NCBI RefSeq assembly: GCF_009695635.1
Contig: NZ_VUNN01000004.1
Location: 62,001-126,000, forward strand
Direction: 5' to 3'
DNA: 64,000 nucleotides
Origin: Bullifex porci
GTDB taxonomy: Bacteria; Spirochaetota; Spirochaetia; Sphaerochaetales; Sphaerochaetaceae
Positions 43,957 to 54,500 of this stretch are shown here, in pieces. How positions within the stretch are numbered: the first letter of the stretch is position 1; each line of letters starts with the position of its first letter. The position numbers were made by a program, and so were the translations under genes. The notes below the pieces were generated by a model that saw nothing but the letters and a program-made list of their open reading frames with translations, did no database searches and was not told the origin of the DNA.

Positions 43957-46900
43957 TTATTTCCCTACACGATATAATCTAATTGTTTTAATCTCGAATG
44001 CTTTAAAGTATAAGTCGTTAAGATCACATCCTCCTTGAGGCTCTTCTAGGAAGTTTACGATCTCGGCTTTTGCATCAAAGCTGGCTTTTAGAGAGCAGTG
44101 ACAGCCAGTTCCTTCACACTCATATAAGCGTATTATTAATCCGTCATCATCCTCTGCAATCTTAAGGCTTTCAATAACAACATGTGATGAGCTTACCTTA
44201 ACAGGTGCTTCAATTAGCTTTCCTCTATAAACTCTTGGCTCTGTGTTGAAGCTATAAGCCTTACTAATTACGCTATCGCTACTAAATGCAGAGTGTAAAA
44301 GTAGTGAATACTTAAAGCTATGTACCCCCTCATCTGCCCTTGGATCTGGGTGGGTTCCACTCTTTTGTAATGTAAGAGTAACTAAATTACCTAAAGCATT
44401 AATTCCATACTTTGAATCATTTAGAATTGCAGCGCCATAGCCAGGCTCACTATAGTCACTCCAACGCTGGTTAGAGACCTCAAATTTAGCCTCCTCAAAG
44501 GAGTTTGTCTTCCATACAGGTCTTACAATAGAGCCAAATTGAATCTCACTTCTTAAGCCTGTTGCATTTATATCTAAATCAAAGCCCGCCTTTAATAGCT
44601 TATGCTTCTCATGCCAATCAATAGAGGTCTCAAAGTCAATTTGCTTCTTACCACTATAGATTCTAGTTAGCTTTGTTAAGGTACTTTTTTCTGAAAGAGT
44701 CATCACTGTTTCGAAGGTCACAGTTGATTTAGTAACCTCCTTGAGAGATATCTTAGCTTCTCCTGCAAATGGTTTTAGGTTCTCGATTAAATCCTTATCA
44801 ACATCCCAGTTGTCCCAAGCTTGTGGAACATCTTCATTTAAAAAGATTCGATCGAGTCCTAAAGACCTTGCAACCTCTCTTTGTTCCTCTTTATCAAATA
44901 AGCTCTCGATATAACCATTAGGTGAGAAGCGGATTATTAAAGTTGGAGTCTCAACCCTTAGTCCATCGACAAGCATCATTTCAGTGTTAACACTTTCAAA
45001 GGCAGAAATAGCCTTTGAAGAGTAAGAATTAATATTCGCATTAGGGATATAGCTCTTCTTACCTTCCAAAGTTGTAATACTCTCAAGGCCCTCTATTTCC
45101 CTATCTAAAATACAATCTGTCATTGTAAAAGGTGATGAATTATAAACACACAGCTCGCCATTACCGTTTAATGCTTTAGCTATCTCTTTTTCAACATCAC
45201 TCTTTAATTCTTTTAAATCTTTAACTGCTTTAAGATTGACATCACTAATACAAGTACCAGGTAAGATATCATGGAATTGATTAATTAACAACCTCTTCCA
45301 AAGAGTCTCCATATCAACCTTATGGCACTTAGAATTTACCATATCTGTTGCAAGAATAGCATCAAGAGTATGTAAAGCCTCCTCAGCCTTACGATTACCC
45401 TTTTTAATCTCACTTTGGCTTGTTAAGGTACCTCTATGAAGCTCAAGATAAATCTCCCCTCTATAGTTAGGAATCTCATAAGCTTCCATTCTAAGCCTAT
45501 CCATATATGAGGAGATGGAAGAGTATTTTACTCTTGGAACTCCCTCTATATCCTCAGTAATTCTACCGAGCTCAATTAAATCATAGCTTGGGCCTGCACC
45601 ACCATCACCATAGCCGTAGGAGTTATATCTTAAATTAGAAATACGAGTACCCCTCTTCTTTTCATATAGTGCTGTATATGCCCACTTTGGAGTTGGACCC
45701 ATTTGAATATCAATTAGGTTTGCTAAAACAGCTGTTCCATCGATACCCTGCCAATTAAAGGTATCCCATGGGAAAACATTAGTATCATTCCAGCTCATCT
45801 TAGTAGTACAGAAATTCTTTACTCCACTATGCTTCATTATCTGAGGAAGAGACTGTGAGTATCCAAAGGTATCAGGAAGCCAGAAGGTATCACTCTTATA
45901 TCCAAATTCCTTCATTGTAAATCTTTGGCCATATAAGAATTGTCTAACCATTGCCTCTGGACCTGTAACATTACAGTCACACTCGATCCAAACACCACCA
46001 TTAGGTTCCCATCTTCCTTCAGCAACCATCCTCTTAATATCCTCAAAGATAGTTGGATAATATTTTTTCATCATATCAGCATGGCATGCAGAGCTCTGGA
46101 GGAAGGTATACTCAGGATACTCCTTCATCATAGTAATAGCATTAGAATAGGTTCTTGCAGCCTTTCTAATAGTCTCTTTTATTGGCCATAGCCATGCTGT
46201 ATCTAAGTGAGAATGTCCTGTGATATACATTGTTGGATAGTTATCACTTAAATTCTTTTTCTTTAGAATTAAATTCATTCTCTCTAAAGCTCTCTTTAGA
46301 GCAGGATAATCTACACCTGACTCCAAAGGAACTTGAGAAACTGTTTTATATATATCATATAAACAGTTTTGGGCTTCTGCTCTTTTATAGTCATCACGAG
46401 TAAATTGTGCTATTTCATTAACCGCTCTTAAGGAAAAAGCAAACTCCTTAATTACTTCATCTCTTAAAGCAATAGTTACACTATTAAAGACAACTGGATG
46501 ATTAGCATTAAATGGGCCATTTGGCTCATCCTTAAATGGCTGTGTTCCAACTTCATTATGCCAGCAATAGGCCTCTAAAGCGAAATCAAAGGTAGTTCCC
46601 TCTTTGACACCATCTGTAATAATTAAAGCATGGTGGTTTCCCCTTGTCCTGATAACAACTTTATTAGCTAATACTCCATGAGGCTTTCCATTTACAAATA
46701 CAAGTGTCTCTAAAGCACCTGTATCTGCACAAAGATATAGCTTTTGACCTTGAGTAGAAGGAGTAACTGTATAGCTACACTTAAACCATCCAGTTACCTT
46801 ATTTCCACCCCAGCTATCACCCTTTTTAATCCTCGTAGAACATTCCGGGATAGCACTATAAAGGTTATCAGTTGTTTCAAATAAAGAACAATCTAAACTC

Positions 46901-46989
46901 TCAACCTCTTTAAAGATTAAATCTGTATATGTTGCTTCCATTTGAAGCATCTTATCTGTTATCTTCTTAAACTCGTGATCGCTAATCAT
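43957..46989 (-). CDS. Alpha-mannosidase, GH38
   Basis: The protein has 1010 residues. The N-terminal catalytic domain has YITGHSHLDTAWLWPIKETI (zinc ligands His and Asp) and SDTFWLPDTFGYSQSLPQIM with the nucleophile Asp. The KFCTTKMSWND-like segment is followed by FPWDTFNWQGIDGTAVLA. The three-helix middle domain (LINQFHDILPGTCISDV, with a zinc His) and the C-terminal beta domains (KAGFDLDINATGLRSEIQFG) are complete. It removes alpha-linked mannose from oligosaccharides. No signal peptide, so it is cytoplasmic. The ribosome site is weak (AGGGCGG). It is transcribed separately from the GH105 operon, which ends in a terminator 15 bases upstream. Confidence 0.95.
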   Translation of the reverse strand: MISDHEFKKITDKMLQMEATYTDLIFKEVESLDCSLFETTDNLYSAIPECSTRIKKGDSWGGNKVTGWFKCSYTVTPSTQGQKLYLCADTGALETLVFVNGKPHGVLANKVVIRTRGNHHALIITDGVKEGTTFDFALEAYCWHNEVGTQPFKDEPNGPFNANHPVVFNSVTIALRDEVIKEFAFSLRAVNEIAQFTRDDYKRAEAQNCLYDIYKTVSQVPLESGVDYPALKRALERMNLILKKKNLSDNYPTMYITGHSHLDTAWLWPIKETIRKAARTYSNAITMMKEYPEYTFLQSSACHADMMKKYYPTIFEDIKRMVAEGRWEPNGGVWIECDCNVTGPEAMVRQFLYGQRFTMKEFGYKSDTFWLPDTFGYSQSLPQIMKHSGVKNFCTTKMSWNDTNVFPWDTFNWQGIDGTAVLANLIDIQMGPTPKWAYTALYEKKRGTRISNLRYNSYGYGDGGAGPSYDLIELGRITEDIEGVPRVKYSSISSYMDRLRMEAYEIPNYRGEIYLELHRGTLTSQSEIKKGNRKAEEALHTLDAILATDMVNSKCHKVDMETLWKRLLINQFHDILPGTCISDVNLKAVKDLKELKSDVEKEIAKALNGNGELCVYNSSPFTMTDCILDREIEGLESITTLEGKKSYIPNANINSYSSKAISAFESVNTEMMLVDGLRVETPTLIIRFSPNGYIESLFDKEEQREVARSLGLDRIFLNEDVPQAWDNWDVDKDLIENLKPFAGEAKISLKEVTKSTVTFETVMTLSEKSTLTKLTRIYSGKKQIDFETSIDWHEKHKLLKAGFDLDINATGLRSEIQFGSIVRPVWKTNSFEEAKFEVSNQRWSDYSEPGYGAAILNDSKYGINALGNLVTLTLQKSGTHPDPRADEGVHSFKYSLLLHSAFSSDSVISKAYSFNTEPRVYRGKLIEAPVKVSSSHVVIESLKIAEDDDGLIIRLYECEGTGCHCSLKASFDAKAEIVNFLEEPQGGCDLNDLYFKAFEIKTIRLYRVGK

Positions 46990-47003
46990 TTTGACCGCCC
47001 TAA

Positions 47004-47027
47004 AAAAGGGAACCTATTTGGTCCCCT
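47004..47027 (-). terminator. Terminator of the binding protein-permease-GH105 operon
   Basis: On the minus strand GGGGACC pairs with GGTTCCC around AAATA, followed by TTTTTT. Confidence 0.85.
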
Positions 47028-47036
47028 TTATAATTA

Positions 47037-48104
47037 TTATTTTTCCTCAATAAGGAAAAGCATTGCCATAGCCTGACCATATGGCATTGGATGAACAGGG
47101 ATGTTTCTGTAGAAATCTTGGCTTTCTCTACCCATTGGGGTACCACCAGAACACATTTGAACAACACCATTCTCATCGATAGCCTTAAGAGCAGCAGGAA
47201 GTGCTTTCTCTGCTACACTTCTATACTTTTCGTCAAGAAGTCCAAGCTTAATTGACTTTAAAATACCATAGCCAAATCCACAGGTACAGCTTGATTCAAG
47301 GTATGAATCCTCTTTATCAAGTAGAGTATGCCAGTAACCACTTGGATCCTGAAGCTTAGCAATTGCTTCAACCTGTCTTGTGATTACAGTTGATACATAT
47401 CTCTTAACAGCATTTGAAAGTGGGATAGTCTCAACAAAGAGAGGAAGAGCAATAGTTGCCCAAGAATTTCCTCTACCCCAGAATGCTGCTGCAAAGTGGT
47501 GGTTACCCTTAAAGGTATATCCATGGTACCAAAGGCCTGTGATAGGATCAGCAAGGTGTTCAATATGTAATAATAGCTGGTACTCAGCCTCATCCATATA
47601 ATCCTTTCTACCTAAGATTCTTCCCATGTTAGCTAATGGAAGTACACTCATCATGAGAGTATCATCCCAAAGCTCCTGGTCGTTAAAATCATCTGTAGTT
47701 CTGTGCTGATATCCACCCTCTTTTGTCTTCTCAAGCCCACCATTGAAGAGCCACTCAGTCCATTCAATACAAACATCCATATAATCTTGGCGATGAAGAT
47801 GCTCTGCGAGGAAGGAGAGTGCTAAGATAGGAGCCATTGTGTTAACGTTCTTTCCTGGAAGGCCCTCTTTAATTCTCTGGTCGTAGTAATTAGTTAAGAT
47901 ATCTAAATACTCCTTATTACCAGTTTTTTCATAGAGCTTCCAAAGACCGAAGAGTCCAACACCCTGTGTCCACTCCCAGTACTTATACCTTTCTCTGTTT
48001 GCTATTCCTGATGCAAGAACTCCATTATCAAAATCTGGGTCACTGCAAAGGACAGGTAAAAAACCTTTAATTAATAAATCTAGCTTTTGATCGATTATAT
48101 CCAT
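47037..48104 (-). CDS. Unsaturated uronyl hydrolase, GH105 (YteR/RhiN-like)
   Basis: The protein has 355 residues, an alpha6/alpha6 barrel. Family stretches are ANRERYKYWEWTQGVGLFGLW, TTDDFNDQELWDDTLMMSVLPLAN (catalytic Asp), and HHFAAAFWGRGNSWATIALP. GH105 enzymes hydrate and split the unsaturated uronic acid left at the non-reducing end by polysaccharide lyases, typically from rhamnogalacturonan I. The gene starts three bases after the second permease, so it processes sugars brought in by that ABC system. No signal peptide. A terminator follows. Confidence 0.92.
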   Translation of the reverse strand: MDIIDQKLDLLIKGFLPVLCSDPDFDNGVLASGIANRERYKYWEWTQGVGLFGLWKLYEKTGNKEYLDILTNYYDQRIKEGLPGKNVNTMAPILALSFLAEHLHRQDYMDVCIEWTEWLFNGGLEKTKEGGYQHRTTDDFNDQELWDDTLMMSVLPLANMGRILGRKDYMDEAEYQLLLHIEHLADPITGLWYHGYTFKGNHHFAAAFWGRGNSWATIALPLFVETIPLSNAVKRYVSTVITRQVEAIAKLQDPSGYWHTLLDKEDSYLESSCTCGFGYGILKSIKLGLLDEKYRSVAEKALPAALKAIDENGVVQMCSGGTPMGRESQDFYRNIPVHPMPYGQAMAMLFLIEEK

Positions 48105-48107
48105 CTA

Positions 48108-48935
48108 TTAACCCTTTACACCACCTGCAGAAACACCACCAATGATGTACTTCTGTAGGATAACGAATACAACAATAACAGGAATTACTGACATTACAGA
48201 AGCAGACAAGATACTTGACCAGTCAACACCTGTGTTACCAATGAAGTTCTTAATAGCGAGCTGAATTGTGAAATTCTTCTGGTTAGAAAGAATAAGCATT
48301 GGAAGGATGTAGTCGTTCCATCTCCACATGAATGAGAAGATAGCAAGAGTTACAAATGATGATGAGCCTAATGGCATCATAACATGTGTAAAGATCTTCC
48401 ATTCTGGACATCCATCGATACGAGCTGCCTCAACGAAGGAAAGTGGAATAGCCATATATGCCTGACGGAACATAAAAATACCTGTAGTTGTTGTTACAAC
48501 AGGAAGGATTACACCCCAAATATTGTTGTAAAGACCGAGTGCACTAATTACCGATACCTGAGGTACAGTAAGTGTTTCACCAGGAATAAGTGTTCCAAGA
48601 AGGAATACTGCGAATACAAGGTTTGTATACTTAATCTCAAAGCGGTAGATAGCTAGTGCATAACCACACATTGCACTGATTGCAAGAGTGATAAGTGTAC
48701 CAACAACTGCTAAGAATAAGCTGTTCTTTACGTAGTTCATAAAACCACCGGAAAGAACACTCTTATAGTATTGGAAGGTTGGATCACTTGAGAATAGCTT
48801 CAAAGGATACTTAAAGAGCTCGTTTGGCTGCTTGAAAGATGAGCAGATTAACCAAAAGATTGGGAAAATCATAGCAATAGCCAATACAATTGAGAGAGCT
48901 GTGAGCAATTTAGATGTTTTCTTTTCGACTTTCAT
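48108..48935 (-). CDS. Carbohydrate ABC transporter permease (CUT1, MalG-like)
   Basis: The protein has 275 residues and six helices, with the EAA loop FVEAARIDGCPEWKIFTHVMMPLG. It ends in KYIIGGVSAGGVKG, the usual C-terminus of this subunit type. It overlaps the first permease by one base and precedes GH105. The operon carries no ATPase gene. The context suggests import of unsaturated uronide oligosaccharides. Confidence 0.94.
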   Translation of the reverse strand: MKVEKKTSKLLTALSIVLAIAMIFPIFWLICSSFKQPNELFKYPLKLFSSDPTFQYYKSVLSGGFMNYVKNSLFLAVVGTLITLAISAMCGYALAIYRFEIKYTNLVFAVFLLGTLIPGETLTVPQVSVISALGLYNNIWGVILPVVTTTTGIFMFRQAYMAIPLSFVEAARIDGCPEWKIFTHVMMPLGSSSFVTLAIFSFMWRWNDYILPMLILSNQKNFTIQLAIKNFIGNTGVDWSSILSASVMSVIPVIVVFVILQKYIIGGVSAGGVKG

Positions 48936-49828
48936 CAGTTTTCTCCTCCTTCATTACTCATCTTGAACTGAACAAATGCAATTAATGCAAAGATGATCAT
49001 TACAATAAATGAGATAGCACTTGCATAACCATATCTCATCTGGTTGAAGCCCTGACCAAAGATGTACTGGATGATAAATGTAGTCTTATCACCAGGACCA
49101 CCCTGTGTAATACCTTGAACGAGTGCATATTCCTTTAAGAGGTTTACTGTACTTAGTAATACTGCTAAGAATGTTGTTGGAGCAAGCATTGGTACAGTTA
49201 TCTTAAAGAAGGTCTGTGTTGTATTACATCCATCGATTGCTGCTGCCTCATAAAGGTCATTACTAATTCCCTTAATACCACCAATAAAGATGATCATATA
49301 GAAACCAGTTGATGCCCAGTTAGAAGCAAAGCTAATTACGAATGTTGCAAGGTACTGGTTAAGAGCCCAATCAAGAGGCTTTCCATTAAAACATGTAATA
49401 ATATAGTTTACTAAACCATATTCAGTACTGAACATCCAGTTGATTGTGATACCTACAACCAATGCAGAAAGGAGTACTGGAATATAGATGAGTGTTCTTG
49501 AGAAGCTCTTGAAGGCTACTCTATCAGAACAAACAAGTGCTGCTATAAGTAGTGGAATAATAACCTTAAATGGTAGCGAGAAGAGTGTATAAACGAAAGT
49601 TCTACCAAGAGAAGAATAGAAACTCTTATCTTGGAAAAGTTCGATGAAGTTCGTTAATCCAACGAAATTCATAGTCTTCCAACCATCATAATCAGTAAAT
49701 GAATATGCAATACTTAATACTAGCGGTATTAAAAAGAATACTGTAAATAGTGCAAGGCTTGGGAGCACGAACATCCAAAAGGCTAATGTATGTTTCATAC
49801 CATTACTCTTGCGTCTAATTGCTGCCAT
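48935..49828 (-). CDS. Carbohydrate ABC transporter permease (CUT1, MalF-like)
   Basis: The protein has 297 residues and six helices, with the EAA loop LYEAAAIDGCNTTQTFFKITVPML. An AAAGGAGG ribosome site precedes the ATG. It is separated from the binding-protein gene by 72 bases that hold a stable hairpin (49848-49873), which is expected to reduce permease synthesis relative to the binding protein. Confidence 0.94.
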   Translation of the reverse strand: MAAIRRKSNGMKHTLAFWMFVLPSLALFTVFFLIPLVLSIAYSFTDYDGWKTMNFVGLTNFIELFQDKSFYSSLGRTFVYTLFSLPFKVIIPLLIAALVCSDRVAFKSFSRTLIYIPVLLSALVVGITINWMFSTEYGLVNYIITCFNGKPLDWALNQYLATFVISFASNWASTGFYMIIFIGGIKGISNDLYEAAAIDGCNTTQTFFKITVPMLAPTTFLAVLLSTVNLLKEYALVQGITQGGPGDKTTFIIQYIFGQGFNQMRYGYASAISFIVMIIFALIAFVQFKMSNEGGEN

Positions 49829-49847
49829 TTATTATCCTCCTTTAAAT

Positions 49848-49873
49848 CAGCCATCCGTTTTTTCGGATGGCTG
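49848..49873 (-). promoter_or_regulatory. Intercistronic stem-loop between binding-protein and permease genes
   Basis: CAGCCATCCG and CGGATGGCTG form a perfect 10-bp stem with a six-base loop. The T-tract after it is poor, so it more likely protects the upstream mRNA end or partly terminates, giving more binding protein than permease. Confidence 0.7.
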
Positions 49874-49900
49874 AGTGTTTTTGAGTTAAGAATTTATCTC

Positions 49901-51175
49901 TTATTTTGCAAGAGGCCAGCCAGACTTCTTAGAAAGCTTATTAGCGAAGTCATCGAGAGAATCCTTAGCGCTTACAGAACCGTAAACTGCCTGTCTAAGA
50001 GCATCTCTATATTCGTTGTCGTAGTAGTTTCTCCAGTTAGACTGTTCATCAACATTGAATGCATCAGAAACCTTAGCAACTTCAGACTGGAGTACCTTAT
50101 AGTCAGCAACTACCTTTGGATCAGCTGGTGAGTATGTTACATCCTTGAGAGATGAAAGACCCTTATCGTTGTTGAGGTATTCCTGGAAGTTAGCAGAATC
50201 TTCATAGAACCACTTGAGGAATTCAATAGCGAGATCCTTACCATCTGCATTAGCTGGTACTGCGAGACCAGAACCACCCATGATTGCACTTGGGCCCTTA
50301 GCTCCTACTGGTGATGGCATAACACCCCAATTGAAAGCCTTGATATCCTGGTAGAAACCATTGTACTGCCATGAACCAGAGAAGTAGATACCTACATCAC
50401 CATTCTTGAAGTAGTCAGCTGGGTTATCGTTTGTACCACCTGCCCAGATTGCCTTTGGCATTACTGTGTTGTTCCATTCAATGAACTTCTCAAGAGCTTC
50501 AACGTTAGCCTTGCTATTTACGTTAACTGCGAAAGAATTACCATTCTTAACTGTGATAGAACCACCGTTCATGTAGATCATGTTATCATAACGAGCACGT
50601 GAAGCATCCATTGCCATACCATACTTAACACCACCCTTCTCCTGGAGAAGCTTTGCGTTAGCATAGAGCTCATCAAGAGTCCATGGATCATCTACTGTAG
50701 GAACTTCAATACCAGCTTTCTTGAAAGCATCAGCATTGTAGTATACGTTTGTGATTGTGAACTGCTGTGGGAGACAGAGGTTCTTGTTAGATGTGTAATC
50801 CTGACCGATGATTGCAACTGCCTGTGGCTCGAAGATTGCCATGTTGATAACAGTTGAGAGATCGAGGAATTCATCTGGATAAAGTCTTGTAAGACGTGTT
50901 GTAGCTACGAGATCAGGAAGGTCCTTGTTCTTAGCCATAAGAGGGAACTTTGTAATCTGATCATCATAAGGAATAACAAGGCGTTCTACTTTATTGCCAG
51001 TCTCTGCTGCCCATTTATCGAGAATGAGAGAAAGAGCATCACCTGAAGATGGCTCTTCAGAAAGCAATACGCTTAAGGTTCTAGGACCTGTAGCTTTCTG
51101 TTCGCTTTGTCCGTTAGCAAATACTGGAAGTGCAATAATTGCTAAAACGATAAGGAATAAACCTAGTTTTTTCAT
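49901..51175 (-). CDS. Sugar ABC transporter substrate-binding protein
   Basis: The protein has 424 residues of the CUT1 binding-protein family. The signal peptide MKKLGLFLIVLAIIALPVFA is followed by NGQSEQKA. Typical segments are KNKDLPDLVATTRLTRLYPDEF, DVGIYFSGSWQYNG and GGSGLAVPANADGKDLAIEFL. GGAGG lies before the ATG. It heads the operon with two permeases and GH105, so its ligand is probably an oligosaccharide ending in an unsaturated uronic acid. The promoter region upstream (51176-51300) contains the second 16-bp site. The composition is less AT-rich than its neighbours, which suits a highly expressed gene. Confidence 0.95.
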   Translation of the reverse strand: MKKLGLFLIVLAIIALPVFANGQSEQKATGPRTLSVLLSEEPSSGDALSLILDKWAAETGNKVERLVIPYDDQITKFPLMAKNKDLPDLVATTRLTRLYPDEFLDLSTVINMAIFEPQAVAIIGQDYTSNKNLCLPQQFTITNVYYNADAFKKAGIEVPTVDDPWTLDELYANAKLLQEKGGVKYGMAMDASRARYDNMIYMNGGSITVKNGNSFAVNVNSKANVEALEKFIEWNNTVMPKAIWAGGTNDNPADYFKNGDVGIYFSGSWQYNGFYQDIKAFNWGVMPSPVGAKGPSAIMGGSGLAVPANADGKDLAIEFLKWFYEDSANFQEYLNNDKGLSSLKDVTYSPADPKVVADYKVLQSEVAKVSDAFNVDEQSNWRNYYDNEYRDALRQAVYGSVSAKDSLDDFANKLSKKSGWPLAK

Positions 51176-51273
51176 AATTTAAAACCTCCAAATCAGTTAA
51201 TGTTTTTATGTTTTCAGTATAATTGTATACAAAATACCCGCTACTCTCATTTTGTGTAAAAAAATTAATTTAT

Positions 51274-51289
51274 TTGCATTTTTTGCGAA
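51274..51289. promoter_or_regulatory. Shared 16-bp site, copy 2 (candidate AraC operator)
   Basis: TTGCATTTTTTGCGAA, identical to 41007-41022. It lies about 100 bases upstream of the binding-protein start in the 51176-51462 gap, in which I see no gene. TATACAATTATACT, with a possible -10, lies between the site and the gene. Confidence 0.6.
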
Positions 51290-51501
51290 TATCTAAGCTT
51301 TAATAACAAAAAAACGTAGGATAAATCCAAAAAACATCCATTATTTGTTAATTTTATCCCTATTTTAAGTGTTTTTTTTAATTCTACTTTTCATTTTTTA
51401 AGTTATTCAAAATGCTTCTTTTTAGGGTATTTTGCATTAAACTCATTTTACTTAAGTGACCTGTGACAAGGGATATTTTAATATGTTATTATCTTTATAA
51501 T

Positions 51502-54500
51502 ATGGAAGAAGCAATAAACAACGTAGAACAGGTTAAGAAATCATCTTTTGTACACCTACATAATCATACAGACTATTCACTATTAGATGGTGCAGCTCCT
51601 ATCGCAAAATATGTCGCTAAGGCCCAAGCAGAGGGTATGGATGCACTTGCAATTACCGATCACGGAAATATGTATGGTGCACTTAGATTTTACAAGGCCT
51701 GTAAGGCTGCAGGAATAAAGCCAATAATTGGCTGCGAATTTTACGTTAATCCAAAGGATAGAAGAGACCAACGTCCAAGTAGCGAGGGTAATAGATATTA
51801 TCACCTAGTTTTACTAGCAATGAATGATAGAGGCTACCACCATTTGATGGAGCTTAATACTATTGCATTCACAGAGGGCTACTACTATAAGCCAAGAATC
51901 GACGATGAGGTACTTAAGAGCCATAGCGAGGATTTAATTTGTCTTTCAGCATGTCTTGCTGGTGAAATTCTACAGCTTCTATTAAAGGACCAATATGATT
52001 TAGCTAAGGAGCGTGCTCTTTGGTTTAAGGATTTATTTGGAGATAGATTTTATCTTGAAATGCAGGACCATGGTCTTCCTGAGCAAAAGAAGACTAACCC
52101 AATGCTCTATAAGCTATCAAAGGAGCTAGATATACCTGTAGTTTGTACTAATGATATTCACTATATAAATAAAAGTGATGCAATCGCACAGGATGTATTA
52201 CTTTGTATTGGTACAGGCTCAAAGGTCCAGGATGAGAAGAGAATGAGGTTCCCTAATGACCAATTCTACTTTAAGAGTGAAGAAGAGATGGCAGAGCTCT
52301 TTAGCTGGTGTCCTGAGGCTCTTGAAAACACACGTAAGCTAGCTGATAGAGTTGATATCAACATTAAATTCCCTGGTCCACTACTCCCTGAGTATGAAAT
52401 TCCAGAGGGCTTTAAGGATACTAAGGAGTATTTAGTATGGTTAAGCTATGATGGATGTAAGAAAAGATATGGTGAAGTTACTCCAGCCTTAAAGGAAAGA
52501 CTCGATTACGAATTAAATATTATTCTTACAATGGACTTCCAGGGATACTTCCTAATTGTTCGCGATTACATCCACTGGGCTAAGATGCATGATATCCCAG
52601 TTGGTCCAGGTCGTGGCTCAGGAGCAGGCTCACTTGTTGCCTACTCTATTACAATTACAGATGTAGACCCTATAAAATATAACCTACTCTTTGAAAGATT
52701 CTTAAACCCAGAAAGAGTATCAATGCCTGACTTTGATATCGACTTCTGCTTCGAAAGAAGAGGTGAAGTAATTCAATATGTAACAGAGCACTATGGTAAG
52801 GATCGTGTAGGCCAAATATGTACATTCGGAACTCTTAAGGCTAAGGCTGTAGTAAAGGACTGTGCTAGAGCTCTAGATATTCCATATGATGAGAGTAACC
52901 AGATTTGTAAGCTCATCCCAGATGAGCCTAAGATGACAATTAAAAAAGCACTCGATGCAGAGCCAAAACTACAAGCGATTAAGGAAAGAGGCGGTGTATA
53001 TGAGGAGCTATTTAACGTTGCTGAGGTATTAGAGGGTGGAAATAGACATACCTCTCTCCATGCTGCAGGTGTAGTTATTGGTAAAACTCCATTAATAGAC
53101 TATGTACCGCTTAGCTATGATCCAAAGTCACACTCAGTAGCAACTCAATATACTATGGACCAAATTGAAGAGTGTGGTCTTGTAAAGATGGACTTCTTAG
53201 GGCTAAAGACTCTTACTTTAATTAAGCATACAGTAGATCTTATTCATAAGAAAAATCCAGATTTCGATATCAATAAAATTGATGAGCTCGATAAAGCCAC
53301 CTTCGATATGCTTAAGAGAGGTGACAGCGCTTGTGTATTCCAGTTTGAATCTGCTGGTATGCAGAAGATTTTAAAGGATGCTCAGCCTAATAATATTGAA
53401 GATTTAGTTGCCTTGAATGCTCTATATCGTCCAGGTCCAATGCAATATATCGATCGTTATGTTGCATGTAAAAATGGAGTTCAGGAAATTGAATATGCAG
53501 ACCCTGAGCTTGAGCCAATTCTAAAGAATACCTATGGAGTTATTGTTTACCAGGAGCAGGTAATGCAGGTTGCCCAAATTATTGCAGGCTACACACTTGG
53601 TCAAGCAGATATCCTTAGACGTATCATGGGTAAGAAGAAGGTTGAAAAGCTTGCAGAGGAAAAGGTCAAATTTGTTGCAGGTGCCCAAAAGCTTGGAAGA
53701 GACCCAAAGCATGCAGAGGATATCTTTGAAATGCTAGAGCCATTTGCTCAATATGGCTTTAACAAGTCACATGCGGTTGCTTACTCAATTGTTGCATACC
53801 AAACAGCCTTCTTAAAGGCTAACTACCCTAGTGAGTTCTTAGCAGCAAACCTTACAAACGAAATGAGTAACCCTGAGAAATTCAAGGAGTACCTTGCACT
53901 CGCTGATACAATGGGAATTAAATTACTACCACCTGATATCAACAACTCAGATAAGCACTTCAATGTTGTTGATAATAATATCGTATATGGACTTTCTGGC
54001 ATTAAGAATGTAGGTGAGGCTTTAACAGGTATTATTGTTGAGGAAAGAGAAAAAAATGGACCATACAAGTCATTTACAGATTTCTTATCAAGACAGCCTG
54101 ATTTAAATTCTAGAGCGATCGAAGCATTAATTAAGGCTGGTACCTTCGATTCTCTAAATATTAATAGAGCTACATTAATTGCTAACCTTGAGGATGCTAT
54201 TGCATATGAAAAATCATCTCGTGAAACTACCGCCTATGGCCAGATTTCACTCTTTGGAGACGATATATCATTAGGTAGCTATGAGATGAAGGTTGTTGAG
54301 GAGTGGCCAAAGAGAGAGATGCTTGAGCTTGAGAAGGAATATCTTGGCTTCTATGTTTCTGGCCATCCTCTTGATAGTTTCAAGGAAGATATTGAGCGCT
54401 GTGTATGGGTCGATATCTCAAAGCCAGAGGAGCTACCAATTAATAGAAATGTCTCTTTAATTTGCCAGGTAATGAACTTTAGGGTTATTAAGACTAAAAC

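Noticed and set aside
51463-51501. GTG start for dnaE at 51463
   Set aside because: It adds 13 residues unlike other DnaE N-termini and the stretch contains promoter-like boxes.
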